Shown here: positions 63,673 through 64,000 of the stretch, one piece after another
How positions within the stretch are numbered: position 1 is the first letter of the stretch
How the letters are laid out: each line of letters starts with the position of its first letter
DNA from: Mycobacterium asiaticum DSM 44297
GTDB taxonomy: Bacteria > Actinomycetota > Actinomycetes > Mycobacteriales > Mycobacteriaceae
Length of the DNA stretch: 64,000 nucleotides
Direction of reading: 5' to 3'
NCBI RefSeq assembly: GCF_000613245.1
Contig: NZ_HG964938.1
Span: 649,702 to 713,701 of the forward strand
Program-made: the position numbers and the translations under genes
Notes under the pieces: generated by a model
The model's input: the letters and a program-made list of their open reading frames with translations, nothing else
Database searches by the model: none
Told to the model about the DNA's origin: nothing

Positions 63673-64000
63673 GTGTCATTTGTGTTTACACAGCCCCAGT
63701 TGCTGGCGGAGGCTGCGACGAATTTGGCGGGTATCGGGTCATCGCTGACAGCGGCCAATTCAGCGGCCGCGCTGCCCACCACGAGCGTGCTGGCCGCCGG
63801 CGCTGACGAGGTTTCGACCGCCATGGCCAACGTGTTCGGTTCGCATGCGCAGCAGTACCAGCAGATGAGCGCCCAAGCGGCGAATCTGCATCAGCAGTTC
63901 GTCCAAGCGATGAACTCCGCGGGCAACGCGTACGCCGGCGCCGAGGCGGCGAATGCGAAACCGATGGCGGGCGGTGGGGCCACAGCAGGCGGCGGGGCCG
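63673..64000 (+). CDS. PE family protein (5' part; cut by the window end)
   Basis: From GTG 63673 the product begins MSFVFTQPQLLAEAATNLAGIG and continues through VLAAGADEVSTAMANVFGSHAQQYQQ, the conserved PE domain of about 90 residues. It then turns glycine-rich (GGGATAGGG), so it may be a PE_PGRS or a PE with a Gly-rich linker. PE proteins are type VII-secreted and largely confined to mycobacteria, with expansion in slow growers. The stop lies outside the window. The AT-rich 160 bp before it probably hold the promoter. Confidence 0.9.
   Translation, partial: MSFVFTQPQLLAEAATNLAGIGSSLTAANSAAALPTTSVLAAGADEVSTAMANVFGSHAQQYQQMSAQAANLHQQFVQAMNSAGNAYAGAEAANAKPMAGGGATAGGGA

Noticed and set aside
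1..64000. CRISPR array, insertion sequence or prophage
   Set aside because: No spaced direct repeats of CRISPR type, no transposase and no phage genes were found. The IS present between fadE35 and accD4 in M. tuberculosis is absent here.

Overview
This window is high-GC chromosomal DNA from a mycobacterium, almost certainly a slow grower. It carries the full arabinogalactan and mycolic-acid assembly locus (orthologues of M. tuberculosis Rv3772-Rv3811, in inverted orientation), a 13E12-type HNH gene, and the start of a PE gene. embR sits beside embA, an arrangement known from M. avium. All orthologue names rest on recalled family knowledge and motifs read by eye; no database search was run.

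Layout. 0-6.2 kb: a frameshifted 13E12/HNH gene with an SOS-like box over its start, a PLP decarboxylase fused to a spermidine-synthase-like domain, a peptidoglycan amidase, and erp. 6.4-13 kb (+): glf, glfT2, a PAP2 phosphatase, ubiA and aftB, which build galactan and the arabinose donor. 13.3-15.4 kb: fbpA and an fbpD/mpt51 gene with a one-base frameshift. 15.6-25.8 kb: the culp6 lipase, then fadD32-pks13-accD4, the mycolic condensation operon. 25.9-42.6 kb (-): aftA-embC, then embR on the opposite strand, then embA-embB followed by an SGNH hydrolase, two small secreted proteins and fadE35. 42.6-45.8 kb: dprE2, dprE1, a GtrA-like protein and a Gre-like factor. 45.8-49.8 kb: an accessory stretch with flotillin, an NfeD-like protein, two tunnel-fold (pterin-type) proteins that have lost catalytic residues, a secreted C39-like protease and a methyltransferase. 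49.8-54.9 kb: the galactan ABC exporter, glfT1, the proteasome activator bpa and an Rv3779-like membrane protein. 55-64 kb: a mixed metabolic segment with three tRNAs, a Balon/Rv2629-type ribosome-associated protein, lipE, echA21, hisC2 and a PE gene cut by the window end.

How it works together. UbiA, the PAP2 phosphatase and DprE1/E2 make decaprenyl-phosphoryl-arabinose. AftA, EmbA/B/C and AftB polymerise arabinan on a galactan made by Glf, GlfT1 and GlfT2 and exported by the ABC pair. FadD32, Pks13 and AccD4 make mycolic acids, and Ag85A (fbpA) attaches them. The most novel-looking parts are the double degenerate tunnel-fold/flotillin island with its 11-bp repeat array, the decarboxylase-aminopropyltransferase fusion, and two families of dispersed palindromes, one of which forms the N-terminal codons of embB.
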